This document shows positions 48,590 to 60,489 of a stretch of 64,000 bases of DNA, in pieces. Positions within the stretch are counted from its first letter, which is position 1; every line of letters begins with the position of its first letter. Location of the stretch: NCBI GenBank assembly GCA_028023455.1, contig JAQFVV010012394.1, positions 29,723,010-29,787,009 of the forward strand, given 5' to 3'. The translations under genes were made by a program, and so were the position numbers. The DNA comes from Epiperipatus broadwayi (taxonomy: Eukaryota; Onychophora; Udeonychophora; Euonychophora; Peripatidae). The notes beneath the pieces were generated by a model. That model made no database searches, was not told the DNA's origin, and worked only from the letters and a program-made list of their open reading frames with translations.

Positions 48590-49515
48590 ATATATATGTG
48601 TGTGTGTGTTAATAAATATATCTTATATATAACATCCCTATTTTTTCTGTTGTCTAATTGGTGAATGTATAAATGTTTCTCTGATGTCACATGACATATT
48701 TACAATGAGGTGCATTTTTCAATGGAAAAAATTATTTGTTCCACCATTAAACCATAATAAGGCTGTAAAATTCTCATATCAATAGAATAGGTAATAGCAA
48801 GTAAGTTAGCTCTGCTACTATTTATATGTTTCATGGTAAAGGTTCCCAGCCAGATGCAGAAACAATTACAAACGCATATCCGTAATTCGACATTAAGACA
48901 CTCCATGCTTACATGGTCTGTCAAACCCCTAATATAGTTCAGATGAAGAACATAGTTAGCAAAGTTTAGTAAAAAAACAACATATATTAACATTAAATCT
49001 TAAAAAAAAAAGTTAAAGCAACCAATTAAAAAAATATTAGAAATGTTAGATTTAATAATAGTAATTTTTACAAGAATTTAATGTGAAGGAAATAAGATTG
49101 TAGTGTAGTCTGTGTTGCAACATGTCAGATTCTTCTAGAGGGGCATTGATATCATTCTACATTTATCCCAGCTGATAAGTTAGCATGATTGGGTCATTCT
49201 TTGCACTGGCAGGGGTGGGCAATGCCAACTAAATAGTATGTATCTGCTCATTTTATAACCTGCTAGTGCGGAGAATGGCTCTTGCATACTTTTTCCAGAC
49301 CAACGCCAGCAATGGATGAGTCAACATCAACAAAGTGTTTTTATTATGCATCTGTACAATTTTTATGATGTCAATAAATATATTTTTTAAATAAAAAAAA
49401 GATGTCAAATTAAACATATCAAAATGATGATATGTCAAGAAATCAGGTATATCTAGTTAATATATAATTTTTAACAATCAAAACTATAAACAAATAAATA
49501 TTAAGAAGTGTTACA
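48590..49515. other. AT-rich stretch without a recognisable gene
   Basis: The 97-codon minus frame at 48993-48700 and the 61-codon one at 49438-49253 have no recognisable features. The block 49080-49330 is somewhat GC-richer but unassigned. Confidence 0.4.
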
Positions 49516-49519
49516 TTGC

Positions 49520-49600
49520 ATCGGCGGTCGAGAGGTCAGCGACAGCTGCTTTACAAGCAGTTGTCGCGGGTTTGGTTCCTGGCTGATACTATGACACATG
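49520..49600 (+). mobile_element. tRNA-like sequence (tRNA-derived SINE or pseudogene)
   Basis: A tRNA fold can be drawn. The acceptor strands are GCATCGGC and GCTGATAC (mostly paired). The D-arm region is GGTCGAGAGGTCAGCGAC. The anticodon arm CTGC-TTTACAA-GCAG would read TAC (Val). The T arm is CGGG-TTTGGTT-CCTG. The T loop departs from the TTCRANT consensus and one acceptor pair is mismatched. The 3' sequence CTGGC.GAT.CTATGACA is shared with 27195-27285, so I favour a SINE head over a working gene. Confidence 0.5.
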
Positions 49601-49699
49601 GGGAAAAAGAGTATATAATTGCTTACAATTAATAATATAATCATTACACATAACATGAAGCATAAATGAGATTAAAAATATAAAAGAGTTAGGAAGGTC

Positions 49700-50070
49700 T
49701 AAAAGATGAAGGTTGAAGATCAATTTATACTGGGAGAGTTTTAAATATTTTATTGTTAAATTATTCAAACTATCTTCAATAGAAATAACTTCTGCACATG
49801 GTTTTTTTTTTTTTTAAAAAAAGTAAAATTAAAAAAGATTAGTAAGATATTAAAAACAATGAAATATATAATTACTTTTACAAGATGAGGGTATAAATAT
49901 TAATTTACATTGGGAGAGTTTTAAATATTTTATACATAAAGATTATTTATTTTTATTACTGATTGCTACACTATTCAAACTATATTTAATACAGGTTAAT
50001 TTTTACAGATGGTTTAAAAAATGCTCTCAGTTGAAAAGTTGAATAAAAAAAGATTGCTAAAATATTAAAA
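49700..50070. repeat. Two diverged tandem units of about 180-215 bp
   Basis: GGGAGAGTTTTAAATATTTTAT at 49731 recurs at 49912, ATTATTCAAACTAT recurs as CTATTCAAACTAT, and TATTAAAAACAATGAA at 49847 recurs at 50062. Spacing grows along the unit through insertions. Confidence 0.7.
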
Positions 50071-50074
50071 ACAA

Positions 50075-50545
50075 TGAAGAATATAATTATTTTTACAATT
50101 TTAAAACTAATTGTACTATTTATAAAAAATGGTATAGATACATTTATATAAGTTGACGATATTGTTAAAACTTTGATTTGAAAATATTTTCATAGTTTCT
50201 CATCTATTAAATATAAAATACATAAAATGCTATGGAATATGGATCAAAAGATGTAAACATGCTTATACAAGCATAACATGTAATTACTATAACAATTATA
50301 CTCAGTAGCTATTTCTTGTAGAAATACCTCAGTATCTTAGATGTTGCCATTATCAATAAGGACGTACATAGTCACAAAATGAACTCGATTATTGTGTTAA
50401 TGTATGCCATATAATAACAGCAGGGCCATGCTTAGCAGTAAAATCCTTATATTTATTTTCTTTTCTAAAGTATAATGTTTAAAATCAGTCCGAGACATCA
50501 TATACATCACTTGTACTATTCCAGTTCTGCCATTTAATGTAAGCT
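50075..50545. other. AT-rich stretch without a recognisable gene
   Basis: Nothing recognised. Confidence 0.4.
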
Positions 50546-50549
50546 GGAG

Positions 50550-51365
50550 ACATTAATATATTATAAATTGATAAAGCTTTATAAATCCCTATCTAGTGCT
50601 GTCCTCTATATACCCCTAGATTAATTTCTGACTTATGGTCTTCATTAGGGGGGGGTGACCAAGATCTAATGCATTTCGATTTTTGGCTGTAATATGTCTG
50701 TCGTTAAGCCAACATTCTTCATTTAAATCTTTTTCTACAATCAAGCTATCAACCTGAATTTCAAAAACATCTTAATGTTTTAATCAAGCCAACATGTTTG
50801 CATAATTATATAAATCTGAAACTAAAGTTAATATCTATATATTTTGGTATCCTCCATTTTTTTAATAATTGTAAGTATTTCTATTATTTGGTCAGAATTG
50901 GCATAAAATCAATAAAACATCACATGACTCCAGCTAAGTCAATGCTTTTTAGTAATAACCAATTTATATCAATCCAATGTTATTACTTCAATTCTATAGT
51001 ATGTTAGAGTAATCAGTTCCAGATAATAATGCTTAATAAATCCCTATATAGTGCTGCCCCAACCATATCTCAAGACTAGTTTTCAACTTATAGAACTTTG
51101 GATAATGATCTAGTTCACCAGAACTTTTTGGTTCTATTTTATCTTTCATCCAGTAGCCATCTTTTACTCTTTTTTGCATTATTAAGCTACCACCTAAAAT
51201 TCCAAAAATCTACTTCGAATTTGAACCAAATTAGATATGTAATTAATTATGAAGATAGTGCATTAGATTAGTATCTATATAATTTGTTGTCCTCAATTTT
51301 TCAATAATTGCAGGAATTTCTATCCATCAGATAGAATTCGTATAAAACCCAAAAAATAACATAAG
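50550..51365. mobile_element. Two direct, decayed half-copies of foldback F1
   Basis: CCCTATCTAGTGCTGTCC at 50588, then ACTTATGGTCTTCATTA and AGATCTAATGCA, follow an arm of F1 (8165-8290). The same series starts again at 51040 (CCCTATATAGTGCTGCCC, AGACTAGTTTTCAACTTATAG, CAGTAGCCATCTTTTACTC). Both end in a similar passage (TTTAATAATTG.AAG.ATTTCTAT, then ATAAAACATCACATGA at 50924). The arms lie head to tail, not head to head as in F1. Confidence 0.55.
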
Positions 51366-51743
51366 CTGGGATTATGTGATGCTATTTTTTTATATTTTAT
51401 GATCATGTGTAACAGAATTCAGTATAAAACTAAGTACTTAATTATTTTTTTTGCATTAATAATAAAAATATAGCTTAAATTTTATTTTACTATATTATAT
51501 ATAATCGAAAGCAACGTTCTAAGCAAAAGCCTAAAATTTATAATAAAAATTAAAAGCCTATAAAACAAAATTGTATAAAATAAGTTTATGTAATATTAAG
51601 TTATATTTCTATTTTAAGTAAAATATGGATTTAATAAAGCAAATACATCTACATCTTCTTTTGCAACAGCCAACGTATTGCAACGTGCAATTTAAAAATG
51701 AAGCATTAGCTTAGCTTAAAATCAGCCCTGCAATAGGCAATAC

Positions 51744-52010
51744 CTGTAGTGGTAGTAGTAGCGAGTGTGGTGGTGGAGGTGGTAGGTGGAGCTGTAGATG
51801 TAGGAGTGGTGGTAGTAGTAGGGAGAGTAGTAGTAGTGATAGTAGTGGGAGCAGAGGTTGTGGTGGTAATTGTGGTTGGAAAGGGAATAGTGGAAAGAGT
51901 GGTAGGGACAGTTGTTGTGAGAGTAGTTGTAGGCTCCTCAGTGGTGGTAAATATGGTAGTAGGTGGAAAAGAGGTGGTAGTGCTTTTAACAAAGGATGCA
52001 CTGTTCAACC
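51744..52010 (-). CDS. Mucin-like Thr-rich exon (267 bp, phase 1-1)
   Basis: On the minus strand an acceptor with a long T tract (ATTATTTTTTTCAG) opens at 52010 and the frame runs for 89 codons to a donor (CTACAG|GTATTGCC) after 51744. The exon contributes two bases to a split codon at its start and one at its end: phase 1-1. After a short lead-in (LNSASFVKST) it is almost entirely Thr with Pro, Ser and a few Ile/Leu (TTEEPTTTLTTTVPTTLST; TTTTTPTSTAPPTTSTTT), as in heavily O-glycosylated mucin-like stalks of secreted or cell-surface proteins. Repeats are imperfect at the codon level (ACC, ACT, ACA mixed), so this is not a simple microsatellite. Same strand, phase and composition as 20850-20951. 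The opposite-strand Val-rich frame is a shadow. Confidence 0.7.
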
Positions 52011-53335
52011 CTGAAAAAAATAATACAATTTTTATTTTAAAGGAGTAATTAAAAATTATTGTAATTAAAAATTAAACAATGATTATGGCAAAATAAGTAC
52101 AACTTAAGTTGCCTTTCTAATATTTTTGTAACTTAAGAAATTTCTTCTCCACATCAGTAATATTGTATGTCATATATAAATACTTCATGGAACAGTCACG
52201 TCCAAACATAGACTGACATTGATATATGAAAGGATAAACACATTTGCACGTTTATTTAAAAATAGTTCTTCAGAATATAATTGCAATTTGTCCTCGTTAA
52301 GTATACGGACGGACATGATTGTTCTATGAAGTATATATATTCTTAATTTTACATATTTGTTTAGCAGTAACAGTAATTTGCGTGCGATTAAAACTATAAA
52401 TATATGAAGATAAATGGAAAACAGATTACTTTTTCAATTACTGTCAATATAAATGTATCACTCACTTTCTAAAAATAAAACGATCGTTTGTTCATATGGT
52501 TGCAGATATTTATAAGGTTTGGTTTCCTAACTTATAATGGAATTCGGGATGAAATTCAACCTCAAATCAGGTGAAAATTATGTGGAGCTATAAAGATAAA
52601 TCGCCATTTTTTCCTTATAGATTTCAGGAGAGTAAAAAAAGGTTATGATACATTTAATTTGATAACACATAGAAAAGTACTTTGTTGCTATTTATCCTTA
52701 TTCATATACACACAAATTAGTGTTTTATATATTGATATGAATTATTACATACGTTTTTTTTATTAGTGAAAAAAAATTTTTTTTGTAAGTATATGTACAC
52801 ATACTTACATTGAAATGAAGATTTTCACGGGCATACGATGTTTATAAATCATGTTTTTAGGAGCAATTGTGTTTAATTAATAAATTAAAAAAAAAACACC
52901 AATGTTTCAATAAGATAGCATTTAGCCTCAATTGGGTGAAAAAATATGTAGTTATTACTGTTTTCGATTCAGTTGGGAACAAGTGTTATCTTCTCGAACC
53001 GTGGGTGTTTTATTTAATTTATTAAACACAGTTGCTCTCGAAAACATGTTTTATAAAATATACATACTAATATGTAAAGAAAAAAAAATTCAAATATTAA
53101 AATATCAATATTAAAAAATAATCTATTTTAAAAATAAAAATAAAATAGAAGTGAACTAATTTTTTAATTCTATAATCATGTTACAATTATTATTGGTTTA
53201 TTAATAATCATCATTAGAATTCACAAACTTAAAGCAGTTTTAAACTATCCAAGGCAAAGGTTTGTACAAACACTAACACACACACGTATCTACGTAAAAT
53301 TATAATAATACGTACGTATTACTTACATATTAGTC
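52011..53335. other. Intron-like AT-rich stretch with a possible small inverted-repeat element
   Basis: At 52180-52345 TAAATACTTCATGGAACAGT and the inverted GATTGTTCTATGAAGTATA may be the ends of a 165-bp miniature element related to the palindrome at 5528-5594. Nothing else is recognised. Confidence 0.4.
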
Positions 53336-53339
53336 GGCG

Positions 53340-53645
53340 ATATTTATTCGAAAAAATGACAATCTATAACATTATTTATTGTAAATGATGCAAATTCCCT
53401 CTAACAGGAATGTATGTTTTTTGTGAGAAGTTATCTTTCACCATCTAAACTTATAATGCTAAGCTTGTGTTTTATACACAATTAATGAAGCTAATGATCT
53501 TTTATTTCGAAAAATGGCCATCTGCAACTCTATTTGGTGGAAATTAAACAAAATTATTTACGTTTGCTTGCAAGAAATGATCTTCTAACAAGTAAACTTT
53601 TAACAATCTAAATTTATTACAAGTGGTAACCAAACCATGTATATC
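53340..53645. repeat. Two diverged tandem units, period about 159 bp
   Basis: TTATTCGAAAAAATGACAAT at 53345 recurs as TTATTTCGAAAAATGGCCAT at 53503. TCTAACAGG recurs as TCTAACAAG, and ACCATCTAAACTTAT as ACAATCTAAATTTAT. A weaker third unit may start at 53700 (TTTCGACAATTC). Confidence 0.65.
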
Positions 53646-53846
53646 ATTGCTGTAGAGTGACTTTTCTTACCTTGAACTACCTTCCCTTACGAATGGCTAC
53701 TTTCTTTCGACAATTCTAAATGAAATATCGTCATTGTTTGGTCATAAAATTAGCAACAAAAACCAACATTTTGACTAATAACTTTTTTGTCATCGGAATA
53801 TTATCTAATATTCATTTACCAAATTAATACATTTTTTTTTTAAAAG

Positions 53847-53978
53847 ATTCTTGCACGTGCGCGTGTGCGGCGCACCTGTTTCCAAAAGTTATAAAGTGTT
53901 AATATAAAATAGATAACTAAAAACAAACGAGCTGAGCTTTTGGGAGCAGTTGCGCCGCACACGCACACGTGCTAGAAT
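53847..53978. mobile_element. 132-bp CpG-rich miniature inverted-repeat element F8
   Basis: The left end ATTCTTGCACGTGCGCGTG then TGCGGCGCACCTGTTTCC is mirrored by the right end GGGAGCAGTTGCGCCGCA then CACGCACACGTGCTAGAAT. Arms are about 40 bp with a few mismatches around an AT-rich centre. The arms are by far the most GC- and CpG-rich sequence in the window. There is no coding capacity. A target-site duplication was not clear. Confidence 0.8.
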
Positions 53979-53979
53979 A

Positions 53980-54765
53980 TATATATTTCCCAAAAGTAAA
54001 AAAATATTTGGCTTAATCGTATTTTTAAAAGATTGTAAATGTGTTTAATTCGGTCTTTATATAACCATTTATTTGTGCTGGAGATTTTCATCACTGCTGG
54101 ACTAATACTTAAATACTATCATAATTTCTATTACATTAATTAAAATTACTAAGTATAATTCATTAGTAAAATCTAATTTTTATATTAGATTATAATATAC
54201 ACATTTATGCATGCATTTGCATAAAGTTCATGCATGCAATAAAGAAGATTAGTGTAGGCGTAGTACAGTTGATCTGAAATATCAATTTAAAGTCAAATGC
54301 CAAAATTTACAAAAATCTAAACTTATGTTGTTGTTTGAAAAAATCATGTTTGTATGGTAGTATAACTACCATAAATCAGCCACAACAATGTTAAAGAGTT
54401 TAGTTTAAATAAACATAAAGACAAGATACTTAAAATAATAAATTAACATTGGTTAATGATTTGGATTTTATATCAATAGGGTCATGACAGTTAAGAAAGA
54501 AAGATAGACCAAAATAAATAAATATTATTTACATGATATTAAAGTATGTGACCCTAAAAATACATAGGCACAAAACAAAATGACAATTTATATTTTGGCC
54601 GATCACCTTTGAAGAGGGAGACATTTTAAATACTTCAAATTTTAAAATTATTGCTAAAGTTTATTTAAAGCGATCGATTGAATAAAATATCAAATATAAT
54701 AGGAAAAATAGTATGTGTAAAAAGCATTTTTTTAAAAAAAAATATTTTTATTCTAATTGTGGAAG
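53980..54765. other. AT-rich stretch without a recognisable gene
   Basis: Nothing recognised. Confidence 0.4.
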
Positions 54766-54769
54766 TGTG

Positions 54770-54885
54770 CTGGAATGATATAGAAAAAAGAAGCTAAAGA
54801 TCAGAGAAGATGGAATGAACTTGGAGAGACTTTTATCCTGTAGTGGACTGATAATGGTTGAAGATGATGATGATGATAATTTGAA
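54770..54885 (+). mobile_element. LINE 3' end with (GAT)n tail
   Basis: GATCAGAGAAGATGGAATGA, then GGAGAGACTTTTATCCTG, TAGTGGACTGATAATGG, TTGAAGATGATGATGATGAT. The phrase resembling TCCAGCAGTGGAC...GGCTGA followed by a (GAT)n tail is the usual 3' end of a widespread animal LINE type. Only the end is preserved. The tail differs from the (ACATC)n tail of the main family here. Confidence 0.55.
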
Positions 54886-54889
54886 GACT

Positions 54890-56475
54890 AATGCACTAAA
54901 ATGTAATAAATATTTTTTTCTTGGAATACAAGTTTGGTAGTTATGAGTAACTTTAAATAAAAACGTGATGCACTCATAAATTAATTAATTCGAGAGATAA
55001 TCAAGTACTTAGTTCGATCCCAAAGGTCTATTACTAGATTAAATTAATTTATAATACTCAACACTTATATTTAATGTTACACATAATAACCAAAATTGAA
55101 ACAAAAAAATTTTTTTCTTTTTAATTCATTAGTTCTCAAATTAAATAAAAGCATTTTATTAAAAAAAAATTATATATATTATTTTTTTCTTTCTTGGTGA
55201 GTGAGTATATATAAAAAAATCATTTCAACTTAGTTATAAGATTTTGATTTTTATGAATTCAGTGGTTTAAAAAGTTAAGGTTTATGTGAATAATCCCAAA
55301 GAAAAGTTTATTTCTTTTTTCTAATACAATAATTAACTGTAAATGCTTTAAAATTGCTTCATCAAATTAAATGAAAGGATTTTCTTAAAAAATATAGCAC
55401 CAACAGTTGTGCAAGACTTAAAACTTACAAAATTAAATTGAATATGGATTTGAACTGTGACCCAACAATACTGTTAGATTGGAAAACTCTGTGAAATATT
55501 GCATTGTCAAAAAAACTAAGTACACATAAAAATTGAAAAAAGAAAAAAAAACCTCTTTATTCTAACTCTGAAATATTACATCAAACGTATGTACAAAACT
55601 GACAGGTGTAGATTAAATAATGGGTTACAAGAGTTGACTCAGATAAAGTTTTTAAGTTAAATATAAACATTTAATAAATATATTTATTGTAATTATATAT
55701 TTAAAAAAATACAGAATTTTAATGCCTATTTCAGTTTAGTACCTGAACCAGTCACCATCCTCACTGATGGGCCAGTCATGCTTCACTGCCTTTTGATTCT
55801 GACAAAAGACAAGATATGTGGCTGACTTTAAAATTATCTAAGGCTGAAAATAAAATATTTTTTTTTTATATTTGTTAATTATACAAACTAGATAAATTTT
55901 GTATTGTGATTACATGAAGGTTGTTTATAAAGGAATTTCACATTTATTATTTATGGGCAGCTAGTCAGCTTTTGTGATAACACATGGTCTTATTTTGTAA
56001 ATAAAAAAGATTTAGTTAGTCAGAAAATGTAAGTATTGAATGTATATCTTTAAAGGAATATAACTAATGAAGAAAATAGTATAGATTTATGTAAGGTTGT
56101 GAAATGAAAAAAAAAAAAAAGAGAGTTTTAAGCATTAATAATGTATACATTTAATTTCATCAGATTAAACAACTTAACCACACACAATAAAAACTAAATT
56201 GAGTTTGATATAATTTTAATAATAAATATTTAAAAGTAAAAGTTCCATTTGAAATTTACTTTTTAGCATTATTTATGTTAAAAACTTATTGAAAAAAATA
56301 AGAAAGGCAATTGGTTTACAGAACTAAAATAAATGAAATCAATGTAATTATACATGAATGCAGAACATGTCAGATAAAAGGTTAAAGATGTTTTAAATGA
56401 AAGTAATATATACATATGGTAACATTTCACAATAACAGTATAGAATAGTATTTCATTATAATGACATTGCTTTTA
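54890..56475. other. AT-rich stretch with one exon-like patch
   Basis: 55742-55797 on the minus strand is a GC-richer 56-bp patch between an acceptor-like CTTTTGTCAG and a donor-like TTCAG|GTACT. It is open in one frame (NQKAVKHDWPISEDGDWF). Its phase (0 in, 2 out) does not fit the mucin-like exon downstream, so I do not link them. The rest is AT-rich. Confidence 0.3.
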
Positions 56476-56479
56476 GATT

Positions 56480-57545
56480 ATCAACTCTTTTCCACATCAT
56501 GTTACAAAATTCGAGATATTCAATCCTTCTTAATGCATTATTTTTATATATCTTCGTATTCCTTCTTTTCTTCATAAACTCTCTAGTCTCAGTAGAAATT
56601 TTACTGGTCAATTTCTGCTTTTTTTTTACCAGGTGTCTTTGTTGCAGTTTTTAAAAGTGTATCAGTTATTTTCCTATTAATTTCAATCAAATCTGAATCA
56701 TGTTCAAAATCTACTAATACTTAAAAAAATTGCATGTTCTAATTTAAATTAGAATATTTTTGAAGGTAAGGACTATCAACTGTAAATATTGTTTTTCTTA
56801 ATATTTTTTGTCTCTCTAGTTTTGCATTAACACATATCTTACATCTTATTAATTGATGATGACTTTCTGTGTTGAATTTATTAAGAACATTACAATCTTG
56901 AAATATGTATTTTCTGTTAGCCAAAATATAACCTAATCATATTGTACCTTCATTTGGATGCTTCCATGTCCATTTTCTTTTAACATTTTTCTCAAAGAAT
57001 TAATAATATAAAGTTTTTTTTTTTCTGCAAACTCCCCAAGTCTATGTCTTCTCTCATTTCTATTAACATAACCCAATTTACCAAAAAGCACTTCCATCTT
57101 TCATTTGTTTACCAATTCTAGCATCAAAGTATCCCATAACAATTTTAAAATGTTGTTTAGTCTGATCAAAATCCTTTTGTACACCCATATAAAAATTTAT
57201 TAGTTCCTCACTATGACAACTTGTGGGGCATAAATCTGTAATTATCTGCATTTGGTATCTGCTATTATGTTGAATAACTAATCTTGCCACTCTGTTCGAT
57301 ACACCATCAATCTCCACAATATTGTTCCACTTTTTTTATAATGAATTCTACTCCACTTGTACTTCAAACTTTGTGCTTTTGTAATACAGTACATATCCAC
57401 TTTTTAAAATCAATTGCCTCTTCATTTGTTCTTCTAGCTTCACAAAGTCCAACAGTGTCTCATTTAATATGAGACAGTTTTTCTTTCAATTCTTGGAATC
57501 TTCATTCACTTGAAAGTGATCTGCAGTTGTAAGTATCTCAATAAA
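56480..57545 (-). mobile_element. LINE 5' half: APE endonuclease and linker
   Basis: Minus strand from about 57545: N-terminal endonuclease (VGLCEARRTNEEA, near 57450; the usual WDIVGLCEVRR), STSGVEFIIKKVEQ, SNRVARLVIQHNSRYQM, SCHSEELINFYMGVQKDF and VMGYFDARIGKQM at about 57130. Next come NRKYIFQDCNVLNKFN and SHHQLIRCKICVNAKLE at about 56900-56800, then the linker (ETREFM-type, 56590). Against the copy at 24.5 kb, GDFNARIG has become GYFDARIG and SDHQLV has become SHHQLI, so catalytic residues are lost. Frames are also broken. It reaches further 5' than the other copy but stops before the reverse transcriptase. Confidence 0.8.
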
Positions 57546-57549
57546 AAGT

Positions 57550-58200
57550 TGTCAACAAATGGCAGCCTGGGTCCACAATCAGGTGATTCTTAACATTCTC
57601 CACTTTCAGCTACCAACCACTGTTTTGGCTGATGACTTTGCAGTCTCCTCAGATTAAAACCATGAATTATTTTAGTCTTTCATGCATCTATATATCTATT
57701 AGAAAAAAAATCCTTCAAACACACATTCATTCTGACTTATAAGGCAACTGAGAAGAAAGATCATGGTGTTTCTTGATCTTAAACTCAGAAGTAAAAAGCA
57801 AATAAGCTCACCATGCTAGCTAATGCATGTTGGTGAGCAGCCCATCCATGTTCATATATTATATGAATAATCACATAGTAATAACAGCTGCAATAATAAG
57901 AACATATAGATTGGACATTAGGAATTTGTCCTGCTTGGTTCCTTTAAGGCCTCCAAGAGGAATCAAAGGGTGTCTTTTTGTTAACAGCAAACTTCGTTCT
58001 GCAGCCAAATGAAAAGTATAGTTTTTGATAAAACAAGATAAAATTTGATTTTATAAATTGCATTTATATCACTATTTAATTTCTAATTTCAAAAATTACA
58101 GTTTAGATCAGTTATAATAATGATGTTATAATAATCAATAAATTTTATAAGTGCAGTTTTAGATTGTAATTATATTTAAAAGGTATTTACCCATCTTCAT
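57550..58200. other. Spacer between two opposed LINE halves
   Basis: GC-richer at 57555-57650, AT-rich beyond. A short frame at 57827-58012 has no recognisable features. Confidence 0.35.
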
Positions 58201-58208
58201 TAGTGACA

Positions 58209-58640
58209 TAGCAAGGAAAATAGTTTACTGGTTAATGCTCAACAGAATCTTTAGCAAAAAGGGAATGTACACATAAATGGAACAATGTGGGTTATTTAAT
58301 CTGCAAATTGTGTAAGGAAAGCATAGAAAATATTTGGTATTTGTTAACTTAATGAAGTTGTGAAAGAACAAATATAAGCAAGGATTATACAGAAAGTGGG
58401 TTATTGGTTTTCATGCTGGGTTTGGGAAAAGATAAGGGGGATTTAGATACAAAGGTTATGGAATTGACAAAGATTATGCTGTGGAAATGGGATAGAGCAG
58501 GATATAGAAGAATATGGGAAAAACTTAGGGTCAGGAATGTAAAAAGATGATGGCTAACAGGTTTCTCTGGGCAGAGTGGCTGAGAGATACCTGACTCTGA
58601 AAAAGAAGCCACAGTGCATCACATCGCATATGTTGATAAA
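58209..58640 (+). mobile_element. LINE 3' end with (ACATC)n tail
   Basis: On the plus strand: the Cys/His region (ICKLCKESIEN, 58300), then a deletion, then YTESGLLVFMLGLGKDKG at 58390, ELTKIMLWKWDRAGY, and the 3' UTR with GGTTTCTCTGGGCA, GAGAGATAC and GAAGCCACAG. The tail is TGCATCACATCGCATATG. It is the same subfamily as 14455 and 21338. It faces away from the 5' half at 56480-57545, an arrangement that a 5'-inverted insertion would give. Confidence 0.75.
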
Positions 58641-58644
58641 AGCA

Positions 58645-59290
58645 ACTTTGATGGAATTTAATAAATATGACACTTCTGTCTCTGCCATAATTACCAGCTT
58701 CTTTGAATAGAATCTCTAGAATGCTTAAAATAATTCTTTTTTAAAATGATTTAATTAGTTGTATATATGTAATAATTATGCAAAATATTGAATGATTGTT
58801 ATATTGTTGACATTTTCAAGCATAAATTATTTGGTCAATAAATGAAACATAAAATAGTATGGTAATTTGAATTGTCAAACTGTTATACCTTTAGAAGCAC
58901 TCCCCCCTCCCTGCATTTTTTTTCAATTTTAACATATTTATTAAAAAATTAAACTGGTCTTTAAATTTTCAAAAAAAAATCTGAAATGTCTGCATAAAAA
59001 AATATGCTGATATCAAAACCTTATTTTCAATAACAAATAAAAGATAAAATGTAATAATAATTTGTGACGTCAAATGGCTAAATGATTGTATCAGCCTAGT
59101 GAGAGATTAATATTCATAACTTTTTACTAAAAAAATTTAAATTTAATCTTAAGCTGCATAAACATCTTTTTATATTAAAATAATTTTCAAAAAATGGCGA
59201 CACAGTTAATATTCATGCAGGATTATATACATATGTTTTCAAAGTACATATCCTTTTTATAAGAAAGTTGAATTGTTAAAAAATCATGCA
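58645..59290. other. AT-rich stretch without a recognisable gene
   Basis: Nothing recognised. Confidence 0.4.
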
Positions 59291-59295
59291 GTTCA

Positions 59296-59903
59296 TTAAT
59301 AATTTTTATTAATCATTCATTAGACAGAGATAATCCAATTAAAGAATAATATTTCTGTAGTGTATTTTTCATTACATCTTTCTCTTGCAAAGTAGGGAGT
59401 GGGTTCTATCCACTTTTAACGCCTTGTGGAGGGATGTAATCATAAACATATAATCAAAAACATATGAAAAACATTTATGATTCCCAAAATGCCTATTTTG
59501 TACTAAACCAACACCCATAAGTTGGTTCTGTTCACAATCTCTTACACATATCTTTATCATTGTTCAGTATATATAGATAGCCAATTACTTAAACTGTAGT
59601 AATTGGCTGAATTTATATACTAATTAATGATAAAGATATGTGTAAGAGATTGTGGTCTGGTCAAATTGATGAGTGCTTGTTCAGCATAAAGTATGCATTT
59701 TGGGGGTCCATGTTTTTCTTCACATATCTTTGGTCATATGTTCATGATTACACATCCTCCATGAAATGGTAAACGCAGATAGAAATCAGTCCCTACCCTT
59801 GTGTAAGTGTGGCGTAGTGAAAATTACACTACAGAAATATTACTAATTAAGTGGATAATCTCTAATCTAATGAATGACTAAAAATAATTATTAATATATT
59901 ACA
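59296..59903. mobile_element. Foldback element F5, full palindrome
   Basis: Arms of about 290 bp meet at 59578-59607 with hairpin tip AGCCAATTAC..GTAATTGGCT. Landmarks on the left (ATTCATTAGACAGAGATAAT, TCCACTTTTAACGCC, ATGTAATCATAAACATAT, ACAATCTCTTACACATATC) recur inverted on the right. Diverged copies are at 30690-31030 and 62130-62365, with weak ones at 16670 and 22165. No protein frame. Confidence 0.8.
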
Positions 59904-59904
59904 T

Positions 59905-60485
59905 CAAATAGTTTGTGTCAAAGTCGTGAGGGTTGTAAGTTTGACACATCAATTAACTATAGTATTTGAATATATATATATATTGTAATGGTATATGCCA
60001 TTACATTAATTTAAAATCAGAAATAAAAACAGTTTTAAGTTCGTAAATAAAAAAACTAAAAGCTAAAATTAAAGAATTGTTCAATGTATGTATATATATT
60101 CGCACAGATGCAAAACTTTAAAAATTATTTTCTTTTTTAGAAAAGAAATATATTTGAACGTATTTTTTTATAAAAAAGTATAAGATCTAAAGATAAAATA
60201 TTTTTGTAAATGGAAATGATGTGTTTATTAATTAAACAAAAAGCAAACTAGTTCTTGGGGTTCTTATATAAAAAAGTCAGATAAAGATATAGATAAGAGA
60301 ATAAAAAAAAATTAGAATGTCCAATAGAAGCAGTAACAAATTTCTCGGACCTTAATGGAAATTATTGGAACAGGAAACTATGTTCAATGAATCCGAAGGA
60401 GTACTATAAAAGAAAAAAATATTCAAATTAAAACAGTTCAAGCTTGATTTCGTGAGAAGGGTGATAAGATGCACTTGTCACTCTC
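59905..60485. other. AT-rich stretch without a recognisable gene
   Basis: TA run at 59970. Nothing else recognised. Confidence 0.4.
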
Positions 60486-60489
60486 TCTC

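Noticed and set aside
49520-49600. Functional tRNA-Val gene
   Set aside because: T loop and acceptor stem depart from consensus and the 3' part is shared with another repeat copy at 27.2 kb.
51711-52001. Leu/Pro-rich minus-strand frame overlapping the mucin-like exon
   Set aside because: Alternative frame of the same Thr-rich repeats; its phase does not agree with the second exon.
51749-52048. 99-codon Val/Gly-rich plus-strand frame
   Set aside because: Antisense shadow of the mucin-like exon; the minus strand has the splice sites.
55742-55797. Exon of the mucin-like gene
   Set aside because: The only open frame has phase 0 in and 2 out, incompatible with the next downstream exon.
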